Assembly: GCA_963082975.1 (NCBI GenBank)
Contig: OY720348.1
Span: 67,481,719 to 67,545,718 of the forward strand
Length of the DNA: 64,000 bases
Origin: Labia minor
Lineage: Eukaryota > Arthropoda > Insecta > Dermaptera > Spongiphoridae
Reading direction: 5' to 3'
A model generated the notes under the pieces. The model was given only the letters and a program-made list of their open reading frames with translations, searched no databases and had not been told where the DNA came from. Below, piece by piece: positions 11,807-22,480 of the stretch (positions within the stretch are counted from its first letter, which is position 1; the number at the start of each line of letters is the position of its first letter). The translations under genes were made by a program, and so were the position numbers.

Positions 11807-11830
11807 CTCATTCTCTCTCTCTCTCTCTCT
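11807..11830. repeat. (CT)n microsatellite
   Basis: Run of TCTCTCTC repeats. A palindromic ATATCTATAG cluster follows at 11927-11976. Confidence 0.9.
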
Positions 11831-12179
11831 TGCCTTTCCGAAATAAGCTAGCCTTGGTGAAAATCATGCTCAGCGGCAAGCCGATTGAATGCGATTTGTC
11901 CCTAGGGGCAAATTACAGGGGTTGAAATATCTATATCTATAGATATATCTATAGATATAGATATAGATATATATAGAAGAGTGAAAGGTGTCACTTCTCT
12001 GCGGGATATTGCGTTGCTGGTGACATAAGCTACCATTATCGTGGATTTTACAAAGCAACAATTCCTCTTCCAATAGATTAAGTATAATTGGTCCACCATC
12101 TGTGATACTCTCTACTCCGATAGTCCAACAAATTATACTAATATATAAATTATAAATTAATAAAATTTATAGAAAAATA

Positions 12180-12440
12180 AGCTGGAGTGTTGGATTAAAT
12201 AACAGATATTATACTTAAATTACATTTAATTAATTATAAATTAAAATTAATAAATAATATTTATTAAACCAGCGCGTGTTTGGCTCTTTGTTGATGGCAC
12301 CACATCACGTGTTGGCGCGTGATTTGCAGTGTTAAAAAATTAATTCTGGTACTTTCCGCGATTCAATCAAGCTGAAATTCTATATATAGCAGTTTTATAC
12401 AATTTTTAAACATGTGAAAAACTATAATTATTTATAAATT
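12180..12440 (-). mobile_element. Family A fragment A5 (tandem cluster)
   Basis: Minus-strand start GCTGGAGTG, the CACGTGTTGGCGCG block and the TATATATAGCAGTTTTATAC block, then TATTTATAAATTGAAT, where the next truncated copy begins. First of three head-to-tail copies. Confidence 0.7.
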
Positions 12441-12445
12441 GAATA

Positions 12446-12585
12446 TGCTGGAGTGTCTCCACTCGACTATCTCGCAAATTTGAATTGGATTAAATAACAT
12501 ATATTATATGTATATATATTCTATATATAGCAGTTGTATACAATTTTTAAACATGTGAAAAACTATAATTGTTTATAAATTGAAT
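12446..12585 (-). mobile_element. Family A internally deleted tandem copy A6
   Basis: Contains the AGTGTCTCCACTCGACTATC end fused directly to TATATATAGCAGTTGTATAC and the same TTATAAATTGAAT tail; the central GC-rich block is deleted. The shared tail shows that it arose by tandem duplication. Confidence 0.7.
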
Positions 12586-13134
12586 AAGCTGGAGACTCTC
12601 CACTCGACTATCTCACAAATTTGAATTGGATTAAATAACATATATTATATTTGAATTAAAATTAATTAATTAAATTATAAATTAAATTTAATAAATAATA
12701 TTTATTAAACCAGCGCGTGTTTGGCTCGTTGTTGATTTCACCACGTCACGTGTTGGCGCGTGATTGGCAGTCAACGTGTTAAAAAATTAATTCCAGTTTT
12801 TTCAGGGATTCAATCAAGCTTAAATTAGATAGATCTTTATTTTTACGGACACTTTAGAGGAAAAAAAATCAAAACGTTCTAGGTAATGACCCTCTTCCGG
12901 TTGAGCTACATTTATCAAAAGTTGATAGAAAACTACGAGTTTTGAATAATGCCCGAGTACCAAATTTCATTATTCTAGCTCAGACTGTTTTTGAGTAATC
13001 TTATCTAAATACACACGCACACACACACACACACACACACATTTTTCTCAACCTTAGTGAAAATGATTCAGGGACCTCAAAACGTATAAAAATATGAAAA
13101 TCTCGACATCGACAATTTTCTGGCGCGATAGTAA
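12586..13134 (-). mobile_element. Family A copy A7
   Basis: Near-complete minus-strand copy with an (AC)n tract at about 13011-13041. The terminal hairpin is degraded: GACAATTTTCTGGCGCGATAG, with part of the CAATACTATCTC arm missing. Confidence 0.75.
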
Positions 13135-13407
13135 TGTTAATCTATTAATTCATAAATTGTAGAATTGTAAAAACTATCACATAGAGATCCAATTTTATTT
13201 ATAAATTTAATAACTTCATAATATTCGAAAGAAATTAGAAATATTGATTTTTTTTAAGAAAAAGCGTTAAAAGCATTTGATTTATTCACTAATTAACCAA
13301 TCAAATGCATTGATCCAATCTAAATATTATATTTTGATTAAATTGATATTTATCGAAAAGATTATCGCATATTCTCTGGACAAAGTAAAGCTTTGTTAAA
13401 CTTGATA

Positions 13408-13725
13408 TAAATTTTAAACAATACCTCCCTTACTATCGTCGGTCGGTAAAAATTAATTTTTGTTGTTTTTTTTTTAATAAATCTTGATAAAATTTACAGC
13501 ATATATTAAAATAAGAGCATATAAGAATATTCTGGTAATATTGCATCGCCCCAATCCATTTTGAGTTGATAACTTTACAATTCCCCAAACAAACAGACAT
13601 AAAATGACAGACATGAAAAATACAAAAGTCATATTTGGATTCTCCAGGTCACATGAAGAATGAAGATTTGCAAAAAATTTTAAATCCTGAACAATGCGAT
13701 TTTTACCTCAACAACACGCAATGAC
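13408..13725 (-). mobile_element. Family B end joined to Helitron family 1 fragment
   Basis: The family B terminus TATCGTCGGTCGGTAA (13434-13449) is followed by sequence matching the Helitron family 1 5' region (GAGTTGATAAC, GTCATATTTGGATTCTCCAGG, GAACAATGCG). Confidence 0.55.
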
Positions 13726-13898
13726 ATTTTAACAGAAATCCAAATGGTTTACACTGTATATATCATGAATGTTAATAAAATATACAATTTGCCGGTTTTA
13801 TCTACTAAGATAGATAAATAAATATTCAGTAATTCAAATTTCATAAATTGTCATTTTAATGTGAGTTTTTCAATTTTAATTCATTACTTTTGAAAATA

Positions 13899-14540
13899 AG
13901 TTGACCTGTGGCCAGGTCCGAACCGACCGACGGTTTGAAATAAATTAATTTCCAGCTACAGAAACAATTTCAAATAATTTTCATATATCTATTAATGTAA
14001 TAAAAAACAGATATGGATACATAAATAATAAATATAAACATTTTTAATTTTATTTTATTTATAATATATATGCAAGACTAGGCTGTGACGTCATGAATGG
14101 CTGGATGACGTCATATAATTTTAAATCAAGAAAAAACTAATAAATATGATTTTTCTCGAGGATAAAACCAATACAAAGTGCATGATTCGTGGTGATATAT
14201 AAAAAAATCTCCTTTGGTGTGAAAATAACCCTTTCCTTCCTATCGTCGATCGCTAATACTACCACTTCCGGTTTCCGGAATTGCACCAAAAGTTGATCAA
14301 TTCATCCCACTGATGCATTAAGTAAATATACCAAATTTCATCAAAATCGGTTGAGCCGTTCAGGCTGTACACATCTATACGGACGGACGGACGGACGGAC
14401 GGACAGACGGACGGACAGACATCATGCTAAAAATACTTTTTTCTGTTTAGAAAATGCATGATTCGTGGAGATATGTAAAAATCTCCACATGTGAAATTTG
14501 GTGTGAAAACAATACCTCCCTTACTATCGTCGGTCGGTAA
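13899..14540 (+). mobile_element. Family B element B1
   Basis: Starts AAGTTGACCTGTGGCC with subterminal ACCGACCGACGGT and ends ATCGTCGGTCGGTAA, its near inverted complement. In between lie the palindromic TGACGTCA region, CTATCGTCGATCGC, the CCACTTCCGGTTTCCGG block and a (GGAC)n microsatellite (14379-14420). No coding. Architecture parallels family A. Second copy at 29183-29812. Confidence 0.8.
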
Positions 14541-14593
14541 AAAAGTTATAATTATTAAAAAAAAAGAATTTTGTCTTTATGCGTGTCACTTAT

Positions 14594-14623
14594 GGCACGC
14601 GTGCCATAAGTTTACCATCCCTG
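14594..14623. mobile_element. Solo hAT-like terminal repeat
   Basis: GGCACGCGTGCCATAAG then TTTACCATCCCTG resembles an hAT right end. I could not find the left end, so this is a relic. Confidence 0.4.
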
Positions 14624-14639
14624 TCCTAGAGATATTGGA

Positions 14640-15090
14640 ATGGCCTTAAATAAAATTTAAAAAAAAAAAATATTAAAGGTAATGACTATAATAATAATAC
14701 CAAATTAAGTTGAACCAGAAATAGATCATAGTAACCTTCAAACTGTTGAATTATATTTTATTAAAGTTCAATGTACTTATACATTATATTAAAATTTGAT
14801 ATCTATTTTACAATATTATATGTAAATTTATTTTTAAAATGGATTTATATTTTTGAGGCCCATAAAGTGGATTTTTTAAAAAATTCAAAAATTCAACATC
14901 CCTATGCATAAGAAAAAAGTAATTTGTTTATGAAATAAAATATAGATTGTGTTTTAATAATATAACATGTCACTAACAGTTTGAATAAGAACAATGCTTT
15001 TGATTACTGTTTTGATTTAATTCACGAAAATTTAGCGCATAGTGTTTGTATCACCCTTTATTTATCTATATGGCCACAACAGAAAAAATT
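14640..15090. other. AT-rich sequence, nothing recognised
   Basis: No repeat partner or coding frame seen. Confidence 0.35.
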
Positions 15091-15678
15091 AGCTCGAGTG
15101 TCTCCACTCGACTAACTCGCAATTTGAATTGGATTAAATAACATATATTATATTTAAATTAAATTTAATTCATTAAATTATAAATTAAAATTAATAAATA
15201 ATATTTATTAAACCAGCGCGTGTTTGGCTCTATGTTGATGGCACCACGACACGTGCTGGCGCGTGATTTGCAGTGTTATAAATTATTCCGATACTCTCAG
15301 CGATTCAATCAAGCTGAAATTCTATATATAGCAGTTTTATACAATTTTTAATCATGTGAAAAACTATCCGACATATATCTTTATTATTACGGTCACTTTA
15401 GAGGAAAAAAGTCAAAACGTTGTAGGTAATGACCCTCTTCCGATGGAGCTACATTTTTCAAAAGTTGATAGAAAACTACGAATTTTGAATAATGCCCGAG
15501 TGCCAAATTTCATGATTCTAGCTCAAACCGTTTTTGAGTAATCTTGTCTACATACACACACAGACATTTTTCTCAACCTTAGTGAAAATGATCCAGGAAC
15601 CATAAAAACGTATAAAAACCTCAAAATCTCAACATCCAAAATTTTCGTGATCGCAATACTATCTCTGGCGAGATAGTA
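15091..15678 (-). mobile_element. Family A copy A8
   Basis: Full-length minus-strand copy from CGAGTGTCTCCACTCGACTA to CAATACTATCTCTGGCGAGA and TAGTAA. The microsatellite is short (about 15552-15563), close to what an unexpanded element may look like. Confidence 0.85.
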
Positions 15679-15944
15679 AAAAATTGGAAAAAGTGTCCTA
15701 AGGTGAGAGACTCTCCCCTATATATAATTATATTATTGGAATTAGCACATATATTTTTTTCTGATCACCCCCCCATTTCATAATTTTTTTAAAAAATTTT
15801 TAATATATAATATTTCTACCTGACTATAAAATTGTAAAAAAAGATAAATAATCTCCTAATTGGGTGCCTTCTTTTGGTCTCAAGTATTAACTAAGAAAGA
15901 AACTATTAGATTGGTGTTAAGTTATACTTTAATGATTTTAACCT

Positions 15945-16170
15945 GACAAGTTTGCAAGGGGCGGCGCTTCGTTTCCGCTCAAGTATCGATCTGCATGTGC
16001 TGTCGCCACCTTAGCCTCCATCACCCGGATCATCTTTACGACGATTCAAAAACGTTACCCAACCATCTACTTAGATCGCCTCCCATCGGACCCTCTTGTC
16101 ACATATGTCGGTTTGTTTCGATGAGGTGGAATTCAAATCACTTGCTCCCCTAACATCAGTGATCAGGGTT
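15945..16170. other. Non-repetitive GC-richer island 3
   Basis: Balanced composition (GGGGCGGCGCTTCG, CACCCGGATCATC, CCATCGGACCCTC), stops in all frames, no repeat copy. Candidate conserved non-coding DNA. Confidence 0.4.
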
Positions 16171-17890
16171 AACAAATTTGTTTATCAAATTGATGTCAAT
16201 TGTTAAAAATAGTTTTTTTTAGTTGTTTGAATATTAGAAAAAAAAAATAATACAAAAAGCGAATTCAGATTTTTTTTCCTCGAATTTTTAGGGGTAAAAG
16301 TCGAATATCTTAATAGCTATGGTATAGTAATTTATTATGTGGATTAAGCTTAAAATTGATTAATTGGTACGAGTTTTTACCCATACTAAAGGATGTAATT
16401 GTAATGATGGAGTAAAGATCAGCAGGTTTTGTTTTAGATTGTTTTTGACCTTCCTATGAAAGATACAATATTGGTTGAAACATGACTTGAAAACCTGATA
16501 TTTTAACCATCTCACCTAATTTTATAAGTTTCCAAATCAGTAACATAAAAGTAGTAATAACGATGAAACAAAATCTTCACCTCAGTCCCACAAAGTGGGG
16601 TAAAGATCCGCACTAACGGAGCAAAGGTCCTGCACTCAATAACCATCTCTGATCAAAGTAATAAAAAAGTCTTAATAAGAAATACTTTAAGTATAGCTAT
16701 GTTTGATTTATTTATTTTTATTCTTTATTTATACATTCCAATCATCGGTTAGAATATTTTGGCCGTTAGATTATTTCCACATTTCACCAGAGACACCAAT
16801 AACGAGAGACAATTCATTTTCCTATTTCGCAGCAATATTCATTGATAAGCCTCTTAGAAGAAACCATCCTTCCGGAATTTTCGTCGTTCTTTTCCAAATT
16901 AGACGGTTCATACTAAACAGAATCTCCAGATGAAACATTAATCTGAGTCCAAGATGACTAAAACGATTGAATTTGTAATACACGTATTTTCAATGGTTAA
17001 TAAAACTAGATACACAGCATTATTATATCTTTAATACTAGTAATGATATTGCAAGGGTTGGCTTAACTGTAACAAAATGACACTCAGAATCTATTTTACG
17101 CAAAGATTGGAATCAAAGTTACCTTCCATTTTTCGGATTGAAAAGAAATGGTTTGGAACTTCAACTTCGTAATAATATTTTCAATTCATTTTGACAATTT
17201 TCAATTATAAATTATTTTCTTAAAGATAAATTTTACACTTTAGTATTAAAGCATTAATTATTACATTAAATTTATGAATTTATAGTATAGAACAAAATAA
17301 ATAAAGAATTTCCTATGAATTCAATACATTTCATTAAAGTGAAGAAATCTAATTGAACAATTTATCTCATTATAAAAATGAATACTTTTATTTATAGATC
17401 AAGCGTATGGGCTGGTTTTTGTTTTATTTTGTATGAAGTACATCCAGAAATATAAGGTAGAAAATATTAGAAACTACCATTGAGGGGCAAAGAACAATTG
17501 TAAACTATTGCCCGGTTGACACTGCCCCATTTAAGTATTTTCGTCAAAAGTGAAACAAAAAAATTTATACTGTTTATTTTAGACAAAAAAGAGATTTTAA
17601 AATATTTGTATCAGCTTTCAATCAAAGACATTCAATTCTTAGAAAAGTGCATGAAAGTACATGTTACAATCATAAGAAAATCAATAAATATTAGTTGAAT
17701 TAGGACGAAAACATAACTTAGCTGATTGTGACCAAATGGCTTCCAACATCCTAATAAATTTCGATAAGTCTTCTAATCTTCTATTTTAGTTATTACCAAC
17801 CTAACATAGTTATTCAGAACTACGATAAGATTATTGTAGTTTTAAAATGAGGGTGTGCAGACCATTACTTACTATATAATATATATAACT
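16171..17890. other. Low-copy AT-rich sequence
   Basis: No recognised elements. A short imperfect duplication (GTAAAGATCAGC near 16411 and GTAAAGATCCGC near 16601) is the only structure seen. Frames at 16703-16933 and 17516-17698 are not recognisable. Confidence 0.35.
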
Positions 17891-17892
17891 GA

Positions 17893-17913
17893 TCTTATTA
17901 TTCTAGCATAATT

Positions 17914-17956
<43 letters not shown>

Positions 17957-18558
17957 ATTTTTGAAATATTAAACCGCTCTAAAGATTTTTTTGAAATTCA
18001 CACCATAGCTAATTTTTATAATGAAAAATCGATCTGTTTCAGCCTTGGGAAAAATCTCATCTTCATTAATTTTTTTTTTAATTTAAATTTATATGACCTC
18101 AGCAACTAGGTCAGTCCGCGTTTCCTTCTATACAAAATATATTATAAATAAAATAAAATTTAAAATATTTATGTTATATCCATATCTGTTTTTTATTGCA
18201 TTAATACATACATTTAAATTATTTGAAATCGTTTCAGAACGTTTATTAGTTTTTTCTTAATTTAAAATTTAGTATAAGAAATTTAAATGACGTCATTAAC
18301 TACATCAGACAGCTCTTCCGTAAATATAAAATATATTTTATTAAATCAAATTACGAAATATATATTATGTTTATATCAACAGACCATACTTTTCTGTCTT
18401 TCAGAGCATTAATACATACATTTAAGGTGCATATCTTTTATGACTATTTTATGTTTTTTTAAATTATTTGAACGGTGACTCGGTGAACCAGTTATTAATA
18501 TTGCCAGCCAAATCCGATAATAAGGAATAATTTTTTTTAATGACTTGGTGAACCAGGT
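17893..18558 (+). mobile_element. Helitron-like family 3 copy H3a
   Basis: Starts TCTTATTATTCTAGC, then an (AT)n tract (17919-17952), and ends in GACTCGGTGAACCAG (to 18491), a degenerate form of the family hairpin CCGAGCCGCGGCTCGG. A further TTATTAATATTGCCAGCC stretch ends in a second terminus, TGACTTGGTGAACCAGGTA (18541-18559). Two similar sub-blocks (about 18110-18290 and 18290-18480) lie inside. No coding. Confidence 0.6.
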
Positions 18559-18758
18559 ATACGAGGTAGTGTCAAAAAGTTCGCGGAATGGTCGCTTATA
18601 GTCAAGTATTTCTTAGCTGAAAGGGAAATTTTTGTTTGTGAGGTTGGCATAACTGGTAGTGAATGTGCTTTTGAGGTTAGCAGGCAGTTGTAGTTGGTTC
18701 CGTGCGTTCCGTGTTTAATATTGTAGATCGTAATTTCTTTCTTTCGTCGGATTGTGCA

Positions 18759-18944
18759 ATGTCGTCATTAGAGCAGCGTGGCAATATTAAATTCTGTGTG
18801 TTGCTGGAGAAATCACCCTCGGAGACTCTTGAGATGCTAAAAAATGCATACGGAAATTCTGCGATGAAGAAAACAGCAGTTTACGAGTGGCATAAGCGTT
18901 TTCGCGACGGCCGCACAACAATTGATGATGACGTTCGGACTTGA
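18759..18944 (+). pseudogene. Mariner transposase N-terminal HTH fragment
   Basis: From the ATG at 18759 (MSSLEQRGNIKF) the frame encodes the mariner helix-turn-helix region, with KTAVYEWHKRFRDGRTTIDD near its end. It stops at 18942-18944 because the deletion shifts the frame. A full transposase is about 345 residues; this keeps about 60. Confidence 0.9.
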
Positions 18945-19065
18945 AAATGCGACGGAGCGGCTGAAGGAACTTTCAAAAAACGGCTTTCAAGAGTGTTTCC
19001 AACAATTATATGAACGGTGGAATAAATGTGTAGATGCAGGAGGAGAGTATTTTGAAGGGAAATAA
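18940..19065 (+). pseudogene. Mariner transposase C-terminal fragment
   Basis: In a different frame from the N-terminal piece, this reads ENATERLKELSKNGFQECF and ends ...CVDAGGEYFEGK plus stop, the normal mariner C-terminus. The junction with the N-terminal fragment marks the internal deletion. Confidence 0.88.
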
Positions 19066-19149
19066 TGTAAGAATGTTATAAATATTTTTAATAAATTTTT
19101 AATAACCAATTCCGCGAACTTTTTGACCCTACCTCGTATATATAATATA

Positions 19150-19385
19150 TATGTAGTTTGGGAGTTAACGCGGCTCTCATCCTCGTGGCCCTTCCAATCC
19201 TGGGCACGGTAAGGGAATTTCTCTAGCTGTGGTTTCTGGGATTAATATTAACAAGTTATGTGATTAAAAAAAAGTAGTGCCTCTGAACAAAAAATTTTTG
19301 CTAATAAATACTATAATTCCTGTAGATAGGTTGATCTCCGATAACCGATGACTGTTATTACATGGATAATCTAAATTTTATTTTT
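19150..19385 (+). mobile_element. Decayed SINE copy S1
   Basis: Matches the tRNA-derived SINE body: CACGGTAAGGGAATTTCTCT, AAAAGTAGTGCCTCTGAAC, and ATAGGTTGATCTCCGATAACC at lower identity. Head region diverged. Confidence 0.6.
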
Positions 19386-19479
19386 TTGTAGTTTATTTAG
19401 TTTAGGACTAAATAAATTTCATCTTTCTCTTGAAAGGTTTTTTATTGATTTTATAATGTAAATGTCATTACTTAACACT

Positions 19480-19800
19480 AGGAGTAAATCTAACCGGTTA
19501 TAACACTATATTGTTAATAACGAAATTAATTTTCATTTTCCCCTTCGCTGTCCCTACTCCTTGAATCTAATTAGATAGGGTTCAAGGGCGCATAATATCC
19601 CCTTCGTGCTAAATATATCTCCCCTTCTTCAGAGACGCCGCCTCATTATCTGAATTCTCTGTAGAACAATAGTGCTAATTAATGATAACGTTCGAACTTG
19701 TTTGTACAGGATGTGTCTGCGACGTATCTTAGCAATTAGTTTCAACAGACTCAGGTAGACAATTACAATGCTTGCCACCAACCCATTCGATGTCTCGCCT
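19480..19800. other. Non-repetitive island 4
   Basis: Unique, balanced sequence with motifs such as GAATCTAATTAGATAGGG and GACGCCGCCTC. No coding frame. Possible regulatory or conserved non-coding segment. Confidence 0.4.
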
Positions 19801-20108
19801 TTATTCGATTATCGATTGCTAATTTCTATAATCAATAAGAAATAAGAAACAAGAAGATGATGAAAGAAATATAATAAAGTCGAATCACAACGAAAGGACA
19901 GATGAATTGTTCCAGGAACATCGTTGAGAAAGTGAGTCACAAAAATTAGATGATAATAATAATAATAACATCTTAAGAGGATCATTAAAATATTTTTGTT
20001 TTGAAACACTTCAAGAAACAAAAAAAATATAATTATTTAAAATTCTAGTATTATAAACGGAGAATTTTGATTAGAGTGACTAATTAAAATAAAAATGTAT
20101 CTCTACTA

Positions 20109-20380
20109 CAGTGATTCTTTTTTTTTTACCGCGGCACACTTTTAACGGTTTAAAAATTTGGCGGCACAAAAAGATAAAGATAAGTGTAAAAGTTTACCAA
20201 ATTGAAAAAAGTGGTCCAAAAAACGGTTATGGTTTTTTTTATTTAGAACCATATTGAAAGATTTAGAAAAAAAAGTCGGAAATGTTTAAGAGCCTCTTTA
20301 CATTTGTAATAATTTGGCGGCACATTTTGATAATCTCACGGCTCACAAAAGTGCCGCGGCACAGTGGTTGAGAATCACTG
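20109..20380. mobile_element. hAT-type MITE (CAGTGATTCTCAACC family)
   Basis: Ends are CAGTGATTCT and AGAATCACTG, with internal CCGCGGCAC near both ends. The flanks CTCTACTA (20101-20108) and CTATACTA (20381-20388) match 7/8, as an hAT duplication would. 272 bp, no coding. Confidence 0.85.
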
Positions 20381-20802
20381 CTATACTACATTGAAGAAGA
20401 ATATATTGAAAATTAATTAAATAGAAACTTTAATTTTAAGTTAAATAAATATTAAAAAAGAGAATTTACCGCGGCACACTTTTAACGGTTTAAAAATTTG
20501 GTGTCACAAAAAGAAAAAGATAAGTGTAAAAGTTTACCAAATTGAAAAAAGTGGTGCCAAAAACGGTTATGGTTTTTTTTAGAACCATATTGAAAGATTT
20601 AGAAAAAAAAGTCGGAAATGTTTAAGAGCCTCTTTACATTTGTAATAATTTGGCGGCACATTTTGATAATCTCGCGGCTCACAAAAGTGCCGCGGCACAG
20701 TGGTTGAGAATCACTGCTATACTACATCGGAGAAGAATATATTGAAAAATTAATTAAATAGAAACTTTAATTTTAAGTTAAATAAATATTAAAAAAGAGA
20801 AT
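20127..20802. repeat. Two-copy tandem duplication including the MITE
   Basis: Unit 1 (20127-20466) and unit 2 (20467-20802) are nearly identical. Each holds most of the MITE, CTATACTACAT, and the flank ending AAAAAAGAGAAT. The second unit lacks the MITE's left tip, so this is a segmental tandem duplication and not a second insertion. Confidence 0.88.
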
Positions 20803-21119
20803 GTTTACCTAATAACAGGTTGTGCAAGATAATATACTTTTGTATAGTGATGGAAAAATGAAATCATCAGCCTGGCGTAGTCGTCGGTCCAAGGTAATGC
20901 CCATTTTTCAAACGTTGCTGCAACCTGAAAAAGAAATGGGAAAGTTAGATTATCCATGAGTCGATGAATGTCTTCAATTTTGTTTTTAATTATAATATAA
21001 ATAATCATATATTGATCAAATTGAGGTGGGGGGAGATAATAATTATAATTATAAAAGTAAAATATTGTTGTGTAATTAATAAGTATATTTTATTTATATA
21101 TTTTATATTTATTTATTTA
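20803..21119. other. AT-rich sequence with small unique segment
   Basis: The stretch 20870-20960 (GTCGTCGGTCCAAGGTAATG, GTTGCTGCAACCTG) is unique; nothing diagnostic. Confidence 0.3.
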
Positions 21120-21127
21120 GTAAGATT

Positions 21128-21540
21128 CAGGGCCGGCCCTAGAGCCGAGCCAGTAAGGCCATGGCTCGGGGCGCTTGGCTGGCAGGGGCGCCATTATGAA
21201 AAAAAAATTAATCCTTCGCAAGATATCAGGGCTGATAAGACTTAATAGTAAATAAAAAATTATGGTACGCAATAAAACAATTGCGTTTATTTAAAATAAG
21301 TAGTAAACTATTACATTTTTAAAAATATAATGTTGATATCATACCAAGATATCTCCTTTTTAGGAAGATCAATCAATATGTGGATCCAACTAAAATAAAA
21401 TATATTTTCAAATATAAAAATATTTTTTTAATAACAAACAAAAATTTTTTAGTTGATTCTTTTTTTTTTGCTTGTTAAAACATATGGGGCGAACTTTAGA
21501 CCCTTGGCCTAGGGCGCCATAAGAGCTCGGGCCGTGCCTG
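21128..21540. mobile_element. hAT MITE, 413 bp
   Basis: Begins CAGGGCCGGCCCTAG and ends CTCGGGCCGTGCCTG. Perfect 8 bp duplication GTAAGATT at 21120-21127 and 21541-21548. The GGGGCGC-rich subterminal zones and CAGGGCCG tip link it to the 662 bp hAT element at 4993. Confidence 0.9.
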
Positions 21541-21702
21541 GTAAGATTCGTGCCTTCCTCTTTGTGAGGTTTAGGAAAATTTAACTATTATAATTAGAAG
21601 TAAACTTAACTTAATTGTAATATGATACAAATAGAATATGACGATATCACAATTATATCATAATACAAAAATAAATTTATATTGTTCATTTTTGCTTTAG
21701 GG

Positions 21703-21946
21703 GCGCCACAGGGTGGGAGGTAGCGTAGTTGGCTCACATTTTTGTGATCCCGGGTACAGGGGCAAGGGATTTTCTTTAGCTGCGGTCTCCTGAATTAAAA
21801 TTGGGAAGCTACTTGATAAAAAGTAGCGCCTCCGATCAAGAAAATCAAGGTAAAGGTTGATAGGACCCGTTCTACTGATCATAGGACACCTCATTGATAT
21901 AACCGACTTGATAGGAGTTGTCCTTGCGTAGGATGTACAAAAGAGA
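21703..21946 (+). mobile_element. tRNA-derived SINE copy S2
   Basis: Keeps a plausible RNA polymerase III A box (TAGCGTAGTTGG, about 21721-21732) and a damaged B box (GATCCCGGGTACAGG). The SINE body follows: GAAGCTACTTGATAAAAAGT, GCGCCTCCGATCAAG, GATAGGACCCGTTC, and a CCTTGCGTAGG-type 3' end. Confidence 0.85.
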
Positions 21947-22480
21947 ATAGTTTTTTTTTCATTTTTCCTTTTCAATTATTGGAAAGGACTTGCATCATGT
22001 AGTTTTTATATCGAGGTTAAATTAGTCTATCCATAGAAAATTGTCCTTTGATCTTGTCTCCATTTTTTCAATTCGTCGTTAATATTGTTTATTGTGTCTT
22101 TTCAATGTCTGCAGAGAGGGTTCAAGACAGATTTTTCGATATTGCTCCACATTTACTTTCAAAATGCCAATCAGTTGTATATATATATATTAATAACTAC
22201 ACAATAAATTTCCTATTAATTTATAAATCATTTGAAAAAAAAAAATATAAAAATTTCCTATAACAGTTTTATAAGAAAAATTTAATTTAATGATTCATTT
22301 TTAATTCTGGTAAGAAGAAATTTATGTAAAGAAATAAAAAAATAAAAATAAATAAATAATATATTTATATAATTATGTATTTTGTATTGATGAAATTAAA
22401 TTAAAAAATCGATTCTCCCGTACATCAAAATTATTATATGTAAATAATAATTGACATTTAAATGAAAATGGTTAATTAAA

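Larger units (their letters stand above)
18557..19139 (+). mobile_element. Internally deleted mariner, 0.58 kb
   Basis: Terminal inverted repeats are ACGAGGTAGTGTCAAAAAG and its complement (one mismatch within that span), both continuing into TTCGCGGAAT. TA flanks each end, the mariner target. The middle of the transposase, including the DDE catalytic residues, is gone, leaving N- and C-terminal pieces. Insertion is at the end of the Helitron-like copy H3a, so it is younger than that copy. Confidence 0.92.

Noticed and set aside
14090..14122. TGACGTCA palindromes as CRE promoter sites
   Set aside because: They are part of the repeated family B and family 3 element sequences, with no gene nearby.
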